Source of the DNA: Plectrocnemia conspersa
Lineage: Eukaryota > Arthropoda > Insecta > Trichoptera > Polycentropodidae
Length of the DNA: 64,000 bases
Direction: 5' to 3'
NCBI GenBank assembly: GCA_009617715.1
Contig: VTFK01000365.1
Location: 310,001 to 374,000, forward strand
Shown here one piece after another: positions 26,122 to 41,260 of the stretch (position 1 is the stretch's first letter; every line of letters starts with the position of its first letter). The position numbers were made by a program, and so were the translations under genes. The notes below the pieces were generated by a model. The model was not told the origin of the DNA and did no database searches. It saw only the letters and a list, made by a program, of their open reading frames with translations.

Positions 26122-28607
26122 TTTGTGTCTATTTCTTATAAAAGTTCATTAAAAAGAATGTGTGCCATTGATAACTTCAAATTAGCACATTTGAGAGTAG
26201 TTTAATGGGAAAGTATTATTTGTTTTATAGTAGGCACTCCAATGTGTTCAAAATTAATTATATTACGAATAGATATATGTATGTTAAAATGTAGAACGAT
26301 TTATAATGCAGGGCGTTTCGTTAGTATTTCTTACACACCAAAACGTGCCTCATGCGCATGCGCATGAACGAGAAAAGTTTTATAGATCGTATTCGAAAAT
26401 CCACCCCTTATTTTGCTATAAATATTTCATTTGCAAAAATATTACAAATATTATTATGCTAAAAGTTAAAAATTTCCGTAGTTTTTTTAAAACGCTATGA
26501 AAAAAATATACTAAAATGTAATAAAATATTACAAAAAGACAGTAGATTTTTTAAATATTCCACCGATTTTAATAAATTTATACTGTTTATAAAATATTTA
26601 ATTCTCAATTTCATTTTAATTGAAAATAAATACTTATTAAAAAAATATTATTACTTCAAGCATATCTAAAATATTCTCCCCTTTTACTATTCATTTATAG
26701 GAATTGTTTCATTTTTTCGAACTAGTATTTATCTATAGTTTATTAATGTTATCGATTTAATAGGTATTTGAAAAAAAGCAATTTTTATAAAATAAAACAC
26801 AAATTAACTAAGAGTTATTAAGCAATTACTTTACTTTTATGTTTTTAGATTTTAATTCAAAAGTAAAGTATTAATATATTTTTTGTAAATAAGAGTAAAG
26901 TAGTACATTTTTAAGCATTGCTATTTCTTCTGCGTTTTCTAAAGTGTGGTTTTATTGTATGTAGCTTTATAATGTATTTATAAATGATATTGTAGGAATT
27001 CGTCAAAATATTTGTAATTGTAGTCAACTGTTTTTTATCCAGGCAAAATAAAACAAATATTATTATTATGGTGCCATATTCCCATAATAATTTTTTTCTA
27101 TTAATTAATAAATATGAATTTTTGAAAATGAGATAAATATAACTATGCATTGCTAAAATTAAATCAATGTTCACCCCACTAAATTATAAAAAATATTGAT
27201 TTAACTTATTTTTTAATCAATTTGTTAAAAACAGAAATGGGAAATGTGTAACACAAATTTTAAAATATCAGTTTTCAAGGTTGCAAATGTAACTTAACTA
27301 CATAAAACGAGACAAAATGAGCGTAACTACTTTTTAGCTGCATTTAGTATATTCATCATTTTCTGTAATATTTTGAATTTAAGACTGCGCAACAAAATGA
27401 TTTTTAGTGAAAACTATTAAATATCTGCTAATTAGCACGGTGCAATGCATAAAACCCACTAGCTGTTACTCCCCACTGCGTTTCCTGAGCTGTTCAAACC
27501 CAATTCTAACCGAAACAAATGAATCATAATATTCGTTTAGCTTAGGTTTAAGTTTGAACAGCAAATGAACTTTTCGCAACTGTCAAATTTTATAATCATA
27601 AAATATTTTAGTATTTATTTCTATTTCATATAATAAATTCATTAACACGCTTCTTACCTAATGTGCGCATGCGCACAATAGAATGGGGAGTAGCAACTGA
27701 TCTATTTTTTAGTGCAGGGTCATTCTTAATAACACGTTAATTAGCAAGTACTAACTATTTACTATATCCTCCTTAAACAAAAAATCCAAAATAACATTTT
27801 TTTAACATCCATAGCAATTTCTCTATTGTAAAAAAGTTTCGGAAATAGTATTTGAATAAAAAAAATTGAAATGATAATTTTTAGTTTTTGCATCAATCGT
27901 TCGAGATGATCTTTTTATTTTTAGTGACCTCCTTTGATATTTTTAAAATCTGATCACCTTATTTTAATTGAAATAAGTATTTGCGGAAAGCTGACAAGAA
28001 ACGCATGCGGTCTCGCCAGTCACCAAAAACGACAAGTTCTGTTCACATCGAACGGCGGTGTGACAACATTTAACTGTTAGAACGACGTCACAATACTTAA
28101 AATTAAAATTAATCACCAACTTTGGATAACCAACGTTTTATGCATGATTTCTTATATAGCTATTATATATATACATAAAACACATCAATGAGTTTCACTC
28201 TGTATGCACTCATTCCATACTATTGGCGGCAGTGCAGATCAGACTTATTGGCATTCAAATGTTTCACTGGTCCTTCGAAGTGCCAGAAATACGGTTTTCC
28301 GCAATGGTCAAAATCGCACGTGATTAAGAAGAACGCCATCTTCTCATTGCAGGAAGAAATTTGAGCAAAATTCGAAGCTTATTTTTATCACAAGAAATTT
28401 TCTACAACGCGTATGATATTTGTGTAATATTTCATATAAAAGAGAATTGATTTTATATTTCTTTTTATTCCTTTCTAGCTATTTTCAAAGCATTTAATGA
28501 AATCAATTTGCTCTTCCTTGCGATATTTACTGCGATTATATGAAACATATTTGCTTCATGTTCACAATTTGCAGTTTCTACCATATGATCCATATAAGTT
28601 CAATAAT
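26122..28607. other. Intergenic, gene B to SET gene
   Basis: The region is AT-rich with no gene. Two perfect 16-bp palindromes built on GCGCATGCGC occur at 26351-26366 and 27662-27677. A candidate MITE covers 27463-27702. A GC-richer patch at 27960-28370 contains one 54-codon open frame (about 28198-28362) of no recognised family. Confidence 0.5.
27463..27702. mobile_element. Candidate MITE with nested inverted repeats
   Basis: The outer ends are imperfect inverted repeats: GTTACTCCCCACT near 27466 against ATGGGGAGTAGCAAC near 27685-27699. Inside, GCTGTTCAAAC at about 27490 is the exact inverse of GTTTGAACAGC at about 27553, extending to roughly 28 imperfect pairs. A segment at about 27545-27595 resembles 57815-57870. 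No coding is seen. Target duplications are not clear. Confidence 0.45.
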
Positions 28608-28781
28608 CAGAAACATCAATACAGATTTTACCAGGGGGTGAAGGGCAAAAGTTGTCAAGTCAGTGGTCGTTTCTTTAATATTAAAATTTTATTAAGATTC
28701 ATAATATTTCAATAGATTACTGGGATAATTCAAGAGGTCAAGTGCTCCTACCTACCCCCATCCATTCAAATAATGCCCCTG
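28608..28781 (+). mobile_element. Foldback/MITE family copy (old, compact)
   Basis: The left end decays from CAGGGACGTCATTTCAGATT (here with CAGATTTTACC followed by GGCAAAAGTTG and CAGTGGTCG). The right end, read inverted, is CAGGGGCATTATT followed by a G-rich stretch. This is the same two-ended structure as 43856-44048, but older. Confidence 0.65.
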
Positions 28782-29099
28782 TCAGTAATATTTTTTTCCT
28801 ACCCCTTTTCTCTTGATGTCCTATTTCGCTTAGAGAGTTAATCCAAACCAGAATTTTATGCGAATAAAATAGCGAGACGCCTAGTGCTATATATAGAAAA
28901 CTTTAAATATAGTTAGCCCAAAATAATCACTAAATATTATATGAAAATGTAAATTTAATAGATAAAGTTTATGTTTGTATTTAAATATATACTGTGGTAG
29001 GAATACAGAAATTCATGCTAAAAAGGAATTGTATTATATATTATTTATTTTTAATAACTGTAATTTTATATTATATTATCTATCCAATTTAAAAAAGAT

Positions 29100-29263
29100 G
29101 TTTAATTTTCTTTATAGCAACACTATACAAATACACTGGTGTTAAATTTGATTGCGCATGCGTCGCTTACGTCAATGTCAGCGTAGATGCTTGAACCAAA
29201 ATACATATTTTATAATTTTATTTTATTTATTATATATAATTCAATTTCACTTAATTGAAATAA
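29100..29263 (+). promoter_or_regulatory. Probable promoter of the SET-domain gene
   Basis: About 100 bases before the start codon lies TGCGCATGCG (29153-29162), close to the NRF-1/Ewg palindrome, followed by the ATF/CREB-like TTACGTCA (29167-29174). No convincing TATA box is positioned for it. This arrangement is typical of broadly expressed housekeeping genes, but here it is inferred from motifs only. Confidence 0.4.
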
Positions 29264-30085
29264 ATGGAACTCGACGATGAATATAATCATGTCGTTGATG
29301 ATATTTTCTATACTCCTGAAAACATACCAAGTAAACTAATTGAATTAGATGAGGAAAGTGTAAGGATACACAAAGAATTCAACTCTCAAAACGAAAGCTG
29401 TGTATGCAGAGGGCAATGTGCTACCAATAAATGTAAATGCATAATCAAGATACATAGCAATATAGCCATGAACTATACGAAAACACAGGACGGAAACGTT
29501 GTGCTGTGTCACAATTTATTATTTTCTGATCAACCTATATATGAATGCAACAGTGAATGCAGCTGCGATGTCAACTGTGGTAATAGGCTGGTTCAATTTG
29601 GACCCAGGAAAATGTTGAAGATAATAATGACAGATAAAAAAGGTCTAGGAATCGTGTCGACTGTAAATATACCCAAAGGTGCCTTTGTATGCGAATATGC
29701 CGGTGAAGTTTTAACTTTATCTGAAGCTATAGTGAGGGACCAATACAATATGTGTAATAATAAGATGAATTATATTATTTGTTTGAATGAATATGTAGGA
29801 ATGAAGAAAATACAAACTTTTATTGATCCTAGTACTTTTGGAAACGTCGGTAGATATTTGAATCATAGTTGTGATCCAAACTGTGAAATTGTACCGGTGA
29901 GAATCGAATCTCCTATACCAAAGTTATGTTTGTTTGCTAATAAGGATATTATTAGTGGCGAGGAACTTACATTTGACTATGCTCCTTCTGTTACTATTGG
30001 AAATATAAAGAGTTCTATTATGAAGTGTTTCTGTGGTTCGATCAAATGTAAAGGATGGCTTCCTGCAGAAGAATACGATCAGTAA
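29264..30085 (+). CDS. SET-domain histone-lysine N-methyltransferase, SETMAR/set-23-like, intronless
   Basis: This is a single uninterrupted frame of 273 residues. A cysteine-rich pre-SET region (about residues 45-107; CVCRGQC, KCKC, CSCDVNCGNR) is followed by the SET domain (about 110-240). SET-domain motifs include KGLGI, FVCEYAGEVL, the cofactor and catalytic motif GRYLNHSCDPNC, and GEELTFDYA. The post-SET motif CFCGSIKCKGWL sits near the C terminus. Such enzymes transfer methyl groups from S-adenosylmethionine to histone lysines in chromatin; the substrate lysine cannot be read from sequence. All key residues are present, so it looks functional. The absence of introns could mean retroposition or a naturally compact gene; no poly(A) tract is visible directly after it. 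A polyadenylation signal AATAAA lies at 30416. A Tigger transposase relic follows on the same strand. Confidence 0.9.
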   Translation: MELDDEYNHVVDDIFYTPENIPSKLIELDEESVRIHKEFNSQNESCVCRGQCATNKCKCIIKIHSNIAMNYTKTQDGNVVLCHNLLFSDQPIYECNSECSCDVNCGNRLVQFGPRKMLKIIMTDKKGLGIVSTVNIPKGAFVCEYAGEVLTLSEAIVRDQYNMCNNKMNYIICLNEYVGMKKIQTFIDPSTFGNVGRYLNHSCDPNCEIVPVRIESPIPKLCLFANKDIISGEELTFDYAPSVTIGNIKSSIMKCFCGSIKCKGWLPAEEYDQ

Positions 30086-30242
30086 ATTGTACATTTTATA
30101 TTAGTTGGCCAAAAAATGACTATTCTGATAGAAGATATTGCATTCAAAACTACTAAATTGCAGACAATAAAGAGCATTCTTTGAAATGATTCTACGTGTT
30201 ACATCTTAAAGTCATTTTCTGCACAATTTTCTACTACTTCTA

Positions 30243-30420
30243 GCATCGACTCGCTGACCTCTATGTGGAGCTCTGCAAACAGGAGTTGACACAACTAATC
30301 AACTTGACCGGAAAGAGGCATGAGAAAGTTTTAACAAGAAAAAACGACCAACAGCAATGGATCATTAATTATTTATCACATTTTTATACGTCAGTTTTTA
30401 TAAATATTTTTGTACAATAA
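30243..30420 (+). other. Possible terminal exon or short open frame of unknown origin
   Basis: A pyrimidine-rich acceptor (CTACTTCTAG) at 30233-30242 is followed by a 58-codon frame with balanced composition (H-R-L-A-D-L-Y-V-E-L-C-K). Its stop codon overlaps the AATAAA at 30416. No donor exon in the right phase was found, and the family is not recognised. It may be a real terminal exon, decayed transposon coding sequence or chance. Confidence 0.25.
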
Positions 30421-30421
30421 A
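30416..30421 (+). terminator. Polyadenylation signal AATAAA
   Basis: This is the first canonical AATAAA after the SET gene, 330 bases beyond its stop codon. It probably defines the 3' end of that transcript. Confidence 0.4.
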
Positions 30422-30632
30422 TATATTTAAACAAATAGCGTCTCATTTCAGGCAACTCTGTCAGTACACATGTTTTCATAGCGATACCTTATTTCATCTA
30501 CTATTTTGTCTAAAAAGGAAATATATGTAAATACATATCCTTTAGTATAAAATTATTAAATCAACCTAACTACTACTCTTCAGCTCATTCAAGAAGTTAA
30601 TATAATTAATATAATAGTTTAAACGATATATG

Positions 30633-30971
30633 AGAAAAATAATAAATCAGGCCATCAAGGCAACTGACAGGGAAGATGGATCTACATTAAGAGATTTTTG
30701 GAAGAAGTATAATATATGGAACGCAATAAACAATATTGGAGACTCGTGGGCTGAAATAAAAGAGTCAATAATGAAAGGTTCCTGGAAATAATTATGCCCA
30801 CAAGTGATGAGTGATTTTATAAATTCTGAAGAAACTCCGGAAACTATCACAGATGAAATAGTTAGCCTAATGAATGAAGTGAACTTGGATGTCAACAACA
30901 AAGATATTAATGAGTTCGTTGAATCTCATTCAGTACTTCTGTCAAATGAATACTTTATTGAACGATTATAA
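30633..30971 (+). pseudogene. Tigger/pogo-type transposase relic (C-terminal part)
   Basis: The 113-codon frame reads as the end of a Tigger/jerky-like DDE transposase. The block D-F-W-K-K-Y-N-I-W-N-A-I-N-N-I-G-D-S-W-A-E is the family's FW..YNI..AI..I..SW.E signature, followed by GSWK and then LCPQ in place of KLWP. One in-frame TAA interrupts it at about 30789, and the natural stop is at 30969-30971. The catalytic N-terminal portion is missing, so it is inactive. Pogo/Tigger belong to the Tc1/mariner superfamily. It lies 550 bases after, and on the same strand as, the SETMAR-like gene. Confidence 0.8.
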
Positions 30972-31139
30972 AGAAAACAGTTATACATGCATTGGTAACG
31001 TACGTTGCTAAATAAATGTTTTTAATATATTAAGATAGATAAATATTTTTTTTAATATTTTCTTTTACATCCCTCTACTTTCGAACATTCAACATTCACA
31101 CATTTTCAGGAATCAATTATGTACAAAAGTCAATGGCCG

Positions 31140-31245
31140 CCTGTACATAGTATTATTTCAATACACATAAAAATATTATAAAAATAATACATAAAAAGAA
31201 ACAATATTAAAAATAGGAAAAACTGAACTGGACCAGCTCCTCATG
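31140..31245 (-). mobile_element. Probable 3' fragment of the 53/61-kb LINE family
   Basis: AACTGGACCAGCTCCTC at about 31225 and the preceding AT-rich stretch resemble the end of the ORF and the 3' UTR of the copies at 53350-53460 and 61440-61550 (AACTGGATCAGCTCCTC). A foldback element begins 46 bases further on. The match is short and degenerate. Confidence 0.45.
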
Positions 31246-31290
31246 TTCTGTTCCTAACACACCCCATTCCGTAAAATTACTAGTGAAAGC

Positions 31291-31625
31291 CAGGGACATC
31301 ATTTGGGATGGGGGGCAGGTGGGGGGACTCAGGGGCATCTCAGGGAGAAATAAGTAAAAGAACAGACAGACGTCGCATCTCGCAGATTGCTCCATAGTTT
31401 ATCTGCACTTTGATTTTACAATATGTTAAAAATATGATAGCTATCCTTAAAGATATTACTACGGACTTATGATATGAGAGTATTGTTCAAAGTGTATTCA
31501 AACTGAATTTCGGCTAATAGGAAGGCGCAAAACAATTATCGCTTCTCAGAAGTCAAAAATCTACGTCAAAAGCAATAAAATCGTTTGAGCACCGTTGCAG
31601 TGGAAGCGTTCGGTACCGAGCGAAT
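31291..31625 (+). mobile_element. Foldback family copy with half of the hairpin core
   Basis: It starts with CAGGGACATCATTTGGG and a G-rich tract. A module GAGATGCGACGTCTGTCTG, read inverted at about 31365-31390, recurs near 57650. A single copy of the family core follows (CTTCTCAGAAGTC at about 31542, then ACGTCAAAAGCAATAAAATC). The second arm is missing. Confidence 0.7.
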
Positions 31626-33189
31626 TATTTACGATCGAAATTCTATTTTAGATATACTAGTGTTGTCGAATGAATATGTATTTATTAATATTATACACAT
31701 CATCACACGAGTTAAATATAATTGTATTGCCGAATTATTGATTTTATATGCGTGCTTAGAAACCGTATTAAAGACAATTATACTGGACGCCAAAATTAGT
31801 ACAGTTTTGATTCTCGAAGACGCAGATTAACCATAAGGTTAATAGAGAAAGCAACAGGTGTGGAACCAATAAAAGGTTTACTCAAGCGATCTCTAGTGGT
31901 TGGGTAAAATAATTTGCAATCAGTTAATTCTACTGAGCTGTCTCAAGCTCATTTACTTACGAGCCTTCTCAAATGATAATATCGTATATATTGCATAGTT
32001 TATGTATAACTTTATATAATATAATTAATCTATGCTTTTATAATATACTAAAACATATTTTTGTTTTTAATTGTTGAATAGAATACATTCCGAAAAGTTA
32101 ACATTAAATTAATAGCAGCGGTAGAATGTTAACAGTGGAAACAATGGTTATAGTCAATGTACTGTACACTTTTTTTAGAGATCTACTAGAACTTAAGCTA
32201 CTGAGGGGGGTTTAACCAGCTGCACTTTTAACGCATTTTAAATATTATGAAAATGAAATAATGAAACACATCCGTTAACCACTCGTAAAAACCAGATAAA
32301 CTAACCTTTTATGCGTAAAATATGCGCGATAGACAATGCTGCATACTTGCGTAAAAACCGTTATTGTCACCTATTCCTTGCAGGGCCGCCGAAACATTAC
32401 ATCTGAAATATAATATAACAAAAGAAATATAAATAAAAACATGTTTTTTTCACTGTGACCAGGGACACCGAGAGAAAAATCGGACCCCGGTGCTTATTGT
32501 TGCTGCCTCCAACCTCTCTCCCAACCATTCTAGTGACAACTAAAATGTAATATTTGAAGACACAGTTTGCAAGGTTATGCATTTTCTTATATAAACGAAA
32601 ATGAAAACCAAAAAATGTAGATTAAAACAATTTCATATTTTTTTCACTGTGACCCATGGAGAATTGTAAAGTCATAAACTAATAGCTAAAGAAATGGAGA
32701 TTCGATACTCGAAAATTCAGACTCCGCAATAAAACAATTTATACCTCTTTGTCTTTGTCTTAATATTTATTTTGTTCATATAAAAAAAATAAAATATATA
32801 ATAATCGAATTTGGAATAAAATTTTTATATTTTTTTCTTTGATGGACAACCTAGTTGCGGCAGCCAGGTTGCCTAGAGCACAGTCACCCTAAAATATATG
32901 ACACAGTCACATCAACAAACGATTTAAGACAAGAGACAAGCTCAGATAGACAGACGACAGTCCCGGCTTCTCCACCAGCACTCAGTCTATGAAATGCAAC
33001 TCGACACTATTTATGTATGGTGGTAAATTGTAATTAATAAAAATAAACCATTACCAGCTCTTCTGGCGTCTATTTTGACAGCAAACTCACACCCCGTCGG
33101 CCTTGAAACTACAATCAACACAGATAAAATTTAATAATGTTTCATTTGTCTTCTTTAAAAATTTTCATAATAATCACACTAAACAAAAA
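31626..33189. other. Intergenic, no gene identified
   Basis: Contains an orphan hAT-like CAGGGCCGCC at 32381 and a repeated TTTTTTTCACTGTGACC phrase at about 32442 and 32639. No coding sequence is recognised. Confidence 0.4.
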
Positions 33190-33610
33190 TATTTTCGCCA
33201 CGAAGATTTGAGGACATGTTAACTGCGGTAGTTTTAATCATATTGACATAAAACTTGTTCTGAAAATAGATCTCGTAAATATCTCAACTAAGTTCGTTAA
33301 TTAGCTTGTTTGAAAATTATTTAAAAATATAAATTAATATTAAATTTTTTTTTTAAATAACTAAATAAAAAAAATCGTGGCTATGTCAAAAAAAGTAGAT
33401 GTCAAAAATTTTCTATAATTGATATTAATTGTTTTACATACTATTATATATAGAAATCTATCAAATTCTTGCGACCACTGGGCATCGACACAAATATACG
33501 TAAGTGCTTCTTTGTTTGTTACGTCAAATAAAATTATGATTCTAAGTAAATTCAAGGGATACAATTCACAAAAAGTTTTATGCAACAATTATGGGTGGTC
33601 CCAACAGAAT
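33190..33610 (+). repeat. Dispersed repeat, copy 1
   Basis: It is collinear with 42790-43010 through blocks such as GTAGTTTTAATCATAT, TAAATATCTC, AAGTTCGT and ATTATATATAGAAA. Its right part (33530-33610) is repeated directly 300 bp later at 33830-33910 (GATTCTAAGTAAATTCAAGG, then GCAACAATTATGGGTGGTCC). No coding is seen; it is probably a decayed non-autonomous transposon. Confidence 0.65.
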
Positions 33611-33829
33611 TGTTTATTTAAATTGCTCCTTATTTATACTAAATATTTAATCGATACACATGTATTAATGACAATTACTTATTAATGAGCAACATGTGTA
33701 AAATATTAATTACATTTAATTAATTTGTGACGTGTGTATATTCGTTGTTGCTATGCAAATTAATTTAATAAAAATAATGTGCAGTTAACTAATTGGTTCC
33801 GACAATTGATATTAAATTTTTACGCACTC

Positions 33830-33910
33830 AAAAGTATGATTCTAAGTAAATTCAAGGAATACAAATTACATAAAGTTTTATGCAACAATTATGGGTGGTC
33901 CCGACAGAGT
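33830..33910 (+). repeat. Direct repeat of 33530-33610
   Basis: It is an 80-bp copy about 90% identical to the right part of the preceding repeat and in the same orientation. The shared ending TGGGTGGTCC also appears alone at about 16342. Confidence 0.75.
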
Positions 33911-36209
33911 TAATACGCAAAACGTACTTTGCTCATAGTCTGTTAGATTTTTATAAATGAAACACAAAATTGATTTTCGATATTTTATTTAAAAAAATTA
34001 TTTTGTTATTTACAAGCAGTTATTTTATTTCTCATCATAGTGCAATTATGCTGTTTTAATTACCTTATGATCGACATTTTTTATCTTATGACACCCAACA
34101 ATATGTATTATTTAACAAAGCAATCGTAATAAATAAAAAAGTACTACAATTATGAAAAATAAACACTACGTTTAAAATATCGATAATTACTTTAGGCCTT
34201 ATTTACATACAGAAACTAAACAAACAATACACTCTTAAATCAACAGGCAACGAGAGTTTTATTTTATCATTAAATATATCGTAAAGGTCTTCGGAATAAA
34301 CGGCGAGGGTTTCTTTTCTTTCATTACAATTGCAGTTTGTTTCACAATTCAACGACTATTATTAATTTATTATTTAAAGTTATTTCATTTGAGAAATTGA
34401 TATGTATAAATTATTTACTATTATTTATTTCGCTTTAATATTAATTTGTCTTCGATTACATAAACGATTAAATTGTGCTTTTCAATGTATACGTTAAATA
34501 GATTAAGATAAACTCAACGGAATATATATATTTGTATATTTAAAAAAATGCACTTTATTTGTGGGTGAGTTAATTGTAACAAATGTATTTAAAATGACAA
34601 CGTAATCGATCAAACTTAACAAGAATATAAATGTTTTTTTTTTGGTATATATTTGAGCAAAACCATAACAATCTAATACTTGCAACATTAATCTAGCAAA
34701 GTAAACTTATAATATATTTGTATATAATATTAACTAAACAGAATTTGACTAAACGCCGTATTACCTCGCGCGTGTTTCTCAATATTATCGAGGTAATGCG
34801 AGTTTTCATCATCAAATTACACATATATGTACATATTTTACATTTTGGTTCTGTGAACTTCTTACATGTAAAACATCGACAAGTGTAGGAAAATAATGTT
34901 TAGCCCGTTTTAGATTCGTCATTGATCAACTCAATTAACGTGGGAAGAAAGGTATCTATTCATATTAATAAACATATAAATATATTTATTAATTCTTTTC
35001 CGTAGACATATTTAATATATATTTTTTATATACTTATACAATATTGAATCACTTTTCATTCGCATTGTAAATGATATTATTATTTTTCTTAAGGAACAAA
35101 ACAAATAATGTTTTCGCTTTAAACACCTCAGAAATTGTAAAGTTTAACAAAGCTTCTTTTTAAATATATAAAGTTTATCATTTTTAACATAAATCGAAAA
35201 GAACGAGAAAGAAATGTTGAAATATTTAGACATTAGAAATATAACTGGAGGCACTATAAAGGTTCACGATGGGTATTCTCTACGCAGCGTAATTAGAATA
35301 TTAAAAATTATGAAAAATTATTGTATATTATAAATAGACCATAGTTTATCAATATAAAGGCTAAAGTCATTATATTTACCGTTTTATTTAATATTGTATG
35401 TACAAAGTCGCGCATTTTATCTCATTTTAGGCAAAGCGTGAATCATTTTTATTTTCAGTCATCGATATGCCTTTCGTAACGACTTTGTATATACATATAC
35501 GTTTATATTTTTAGTGTGTGCAAGCAAATCTGAATTTTACATATATCTAATCACCGGCAAATCAATAGTATGCTTTAAACGCAGAATATTTGTACATTTA
35601 CATTTTTTAACATTTTATACTTAGAGCTATGGTTTTGTTTTTTATTTTTCTGAAAAATAGTAAAGAATTTAAAGCTAACATCATATTGACAAGCCGATTA
35701 TCTGATACCTCAGAATATACGAAGCTATTAAAGCTTTTTATATTGGAAGAATCATCCAAATTGTAATTGAATGTTTATCAATTCTAGGATTGAAAGTTAC
35801 ATACACACGTAAAACTCATATCCACGAACGAGCATACTTCGACAATCACACACGAACCCGTTTATCTCGTTTTTTGTATGAAAAAAAATATAAAACACAC
35901 ATGTGAAATATATTTTTTTATATGTTAATAATTAACGACCTATTTAATGCGAAATTCATACAGGTGTTTGATACGCAACTCCCTATATTTCTAAATATCG
36001 CGTTTCGGAACGAATAGAAAAAATGTAAATTGGTCGTATTATATATATTTATTTATATATATATATGAGATTCCTTTTGAATATTTCAGATATACGCGCG
36101 TATCGCATTTCAATTATTTATTTATATATATATATATAAAAACAATATATATAGAGAGTAACTTATCGTTTATCGATCGATGGATAATCAAATAAAAATA
36201 TCGAGCACC

Positions 36210-36250
36210 AACCTTTTGCACTCGTAATAGACAGAGCGGTGCAAAAGGTT
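36210..36250. repeat. Hairpin with perfect 12-bp arms
   Basis: AACCTTTTGCAC and GTGCAAAAGGTT are exact inverse complements separated by 17 bases. It lies 1.2 kb beyond the ace-1 stop codon and could be within its 3' UTR. The stem is too short for a canonical microRNA precursor. Confidence 0.6.
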
Positions 36251-36679
36251 AAATTATAGTTCACGTCGTTCACTTTCAGGCTCTAGCTAGCCCGGACCTT
36301 GAATACCATCCTATTTCGCTGCTTTGCTTTTCGAAATCATATCAATTGTAATGTATAATTCACATATATAGATCGAAACAAATCTAAAAGCACAAAACAC
36401 CGCTTCTATGTATGAAAACGAATCATAAGCGTTATCCTAAAATAAACGTGCTATTATAGCCGCATTCTATGTGCCCGTTACAACAACGAAACTATCGAAA
36501 ACGTTTATAATATACATCACATATTATAAAGAACGGTGTAAAAGTTACTTAACCGATAAATAAGAAAACAAATAGGCACATTTTCATCGCACGCAAGCGA
36601 ACAAAGCCACTCGAAAAATCTCTTCCCTATCGCTACAAGACGATGGTGTGTTTTAATACATATATTTTATAATAATAAT

Positions 36680-36830
36680 TAACCCTTTGAGGTGGTACTC
36701 AATATAAAGAAAAACTAGACATTTATCGTACTTGAGGTAAAATAATAGAAATTCGTCACGAATCTATCTAACGATATTATTTCTCCTAATGAAAAGCGGA
36801 CCGCGCTTGAGCACCACCGCTCGGGTACCA
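36680..36830. mobile_element. Candidate small inverted-repeat element (piggyBac-like ends?)
   Basis: The left end is TTAACCCTTTGAGGTGGTAC, with a TTAA directly before CCC. The right end, inverted, reads TACCCGAGCGGTGGTGCTCA. A related end (inverted: AACCCTTTGAGCGGTATCAC) lies at 42050-42074. TTAA targets with CCC ends suggest piggyBac-type elements. The right flank lacks TTAA, so the class is uncertain. Confidence 0.35.
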
Positions 36831-37448
36831 CAACTTGTTTCAACATCGGTACATATACACGGTATGACACAAAAATATACTAAGGCAGGAGAATATTTCA
36901 AAGATTACTCTAACAGAATCTAAGATCGGCTGACAGAGAAAAGCTTTAGTGGACGAGAGATGCATCGATTGGAAGATTTGAACAAGGCTATTCTGGGTTA
37001 TCGGATCAACGTTGATTTGATTGTTGAAAAATGGAAGTTAAGAGGATCTGATATGACTAAATATATCTGCTAAGGATTCTGATATTCTCTAATGTGATTT
37101 ATATCCAGATTGAGGGAAAAAGAGCCCCAAATATCCGATCAAGAAATAACTGTATCTTCATTGTCAGAGGATCAAAACGCTCTGTTATGAAAATGAAGGA
37201 AACACGGTGTTATTTTTGTGTCGCAGCGTGTATACATATATCCAAGTTGGGTCCACTGTACAGATTGTCTATCGAAATGTACAAGATGAGTGTCGGTGGT
37301 CGCGGATGATAATAAAATGTACTTAGGATTAATTAGTGTCGTTATTACAAATTACGATTTGATATGATCACAATAGGCGGTGGCGCGTCGCCGAGGGGCG
37401 CCGGCTCAGAATGATATGTGTTACGGGATGCTAGCATCCTGCGGGAGT

Positions 37449-41112
<3,664 letters not shown>

Positions 41113-41155
41113 TTAAAGAAACAAAATTCATAGCAAAAATAATATTATATTTTAC

Positions 41156-41260
41156 CTTGATGTCACCTATGATCGGCTTTCGTCTCCAAGATGACAGATT
41201 CTAGAGACCTTTCAACTGGATTAATCGCAGTGAACGTTATTTGTTTAGCAGCTTGCGGGT
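41156..41260 (-). other. Probable 5' untranslated exon of ace-1
   Basis: On the minus strand CATCAAG|GTAAAA at 41156 is a donor, and CTTTCAG|ATG at 41095 is an acceptor. They define a 61-bp intron that ends directly before the start codon. Reading back in frame from that ATG through this exon meets a stop codon without another ATG, which supports the start at 41094. The upstream end of the exon and the promoter are not defined. Confidence 0.45.

Larger units (their letters stand above)
33911..37448 (-). other. 3' flank (and possibly long 3' UTR) of ace-1
   Basis: There is no coding sequence. Features are a hairpin with perfect 12-bp arms (36210-36221 and 36239-36250), a short inverted repeat at about 34765-34799 (ATTACCTCG against CGAGGTAAT), TA-rich microsatellites near 36045-36140, and a candidate MITE at 36680-36830. 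The ace-1 polyadenylation site cannot be fixed. Confidence 0.4.

Noticed and set aside
36210..36250. microRNA precursor
   Set aside because: The perfect stem is only 12 bp with a 17-base loop, too short for a typical precursor.
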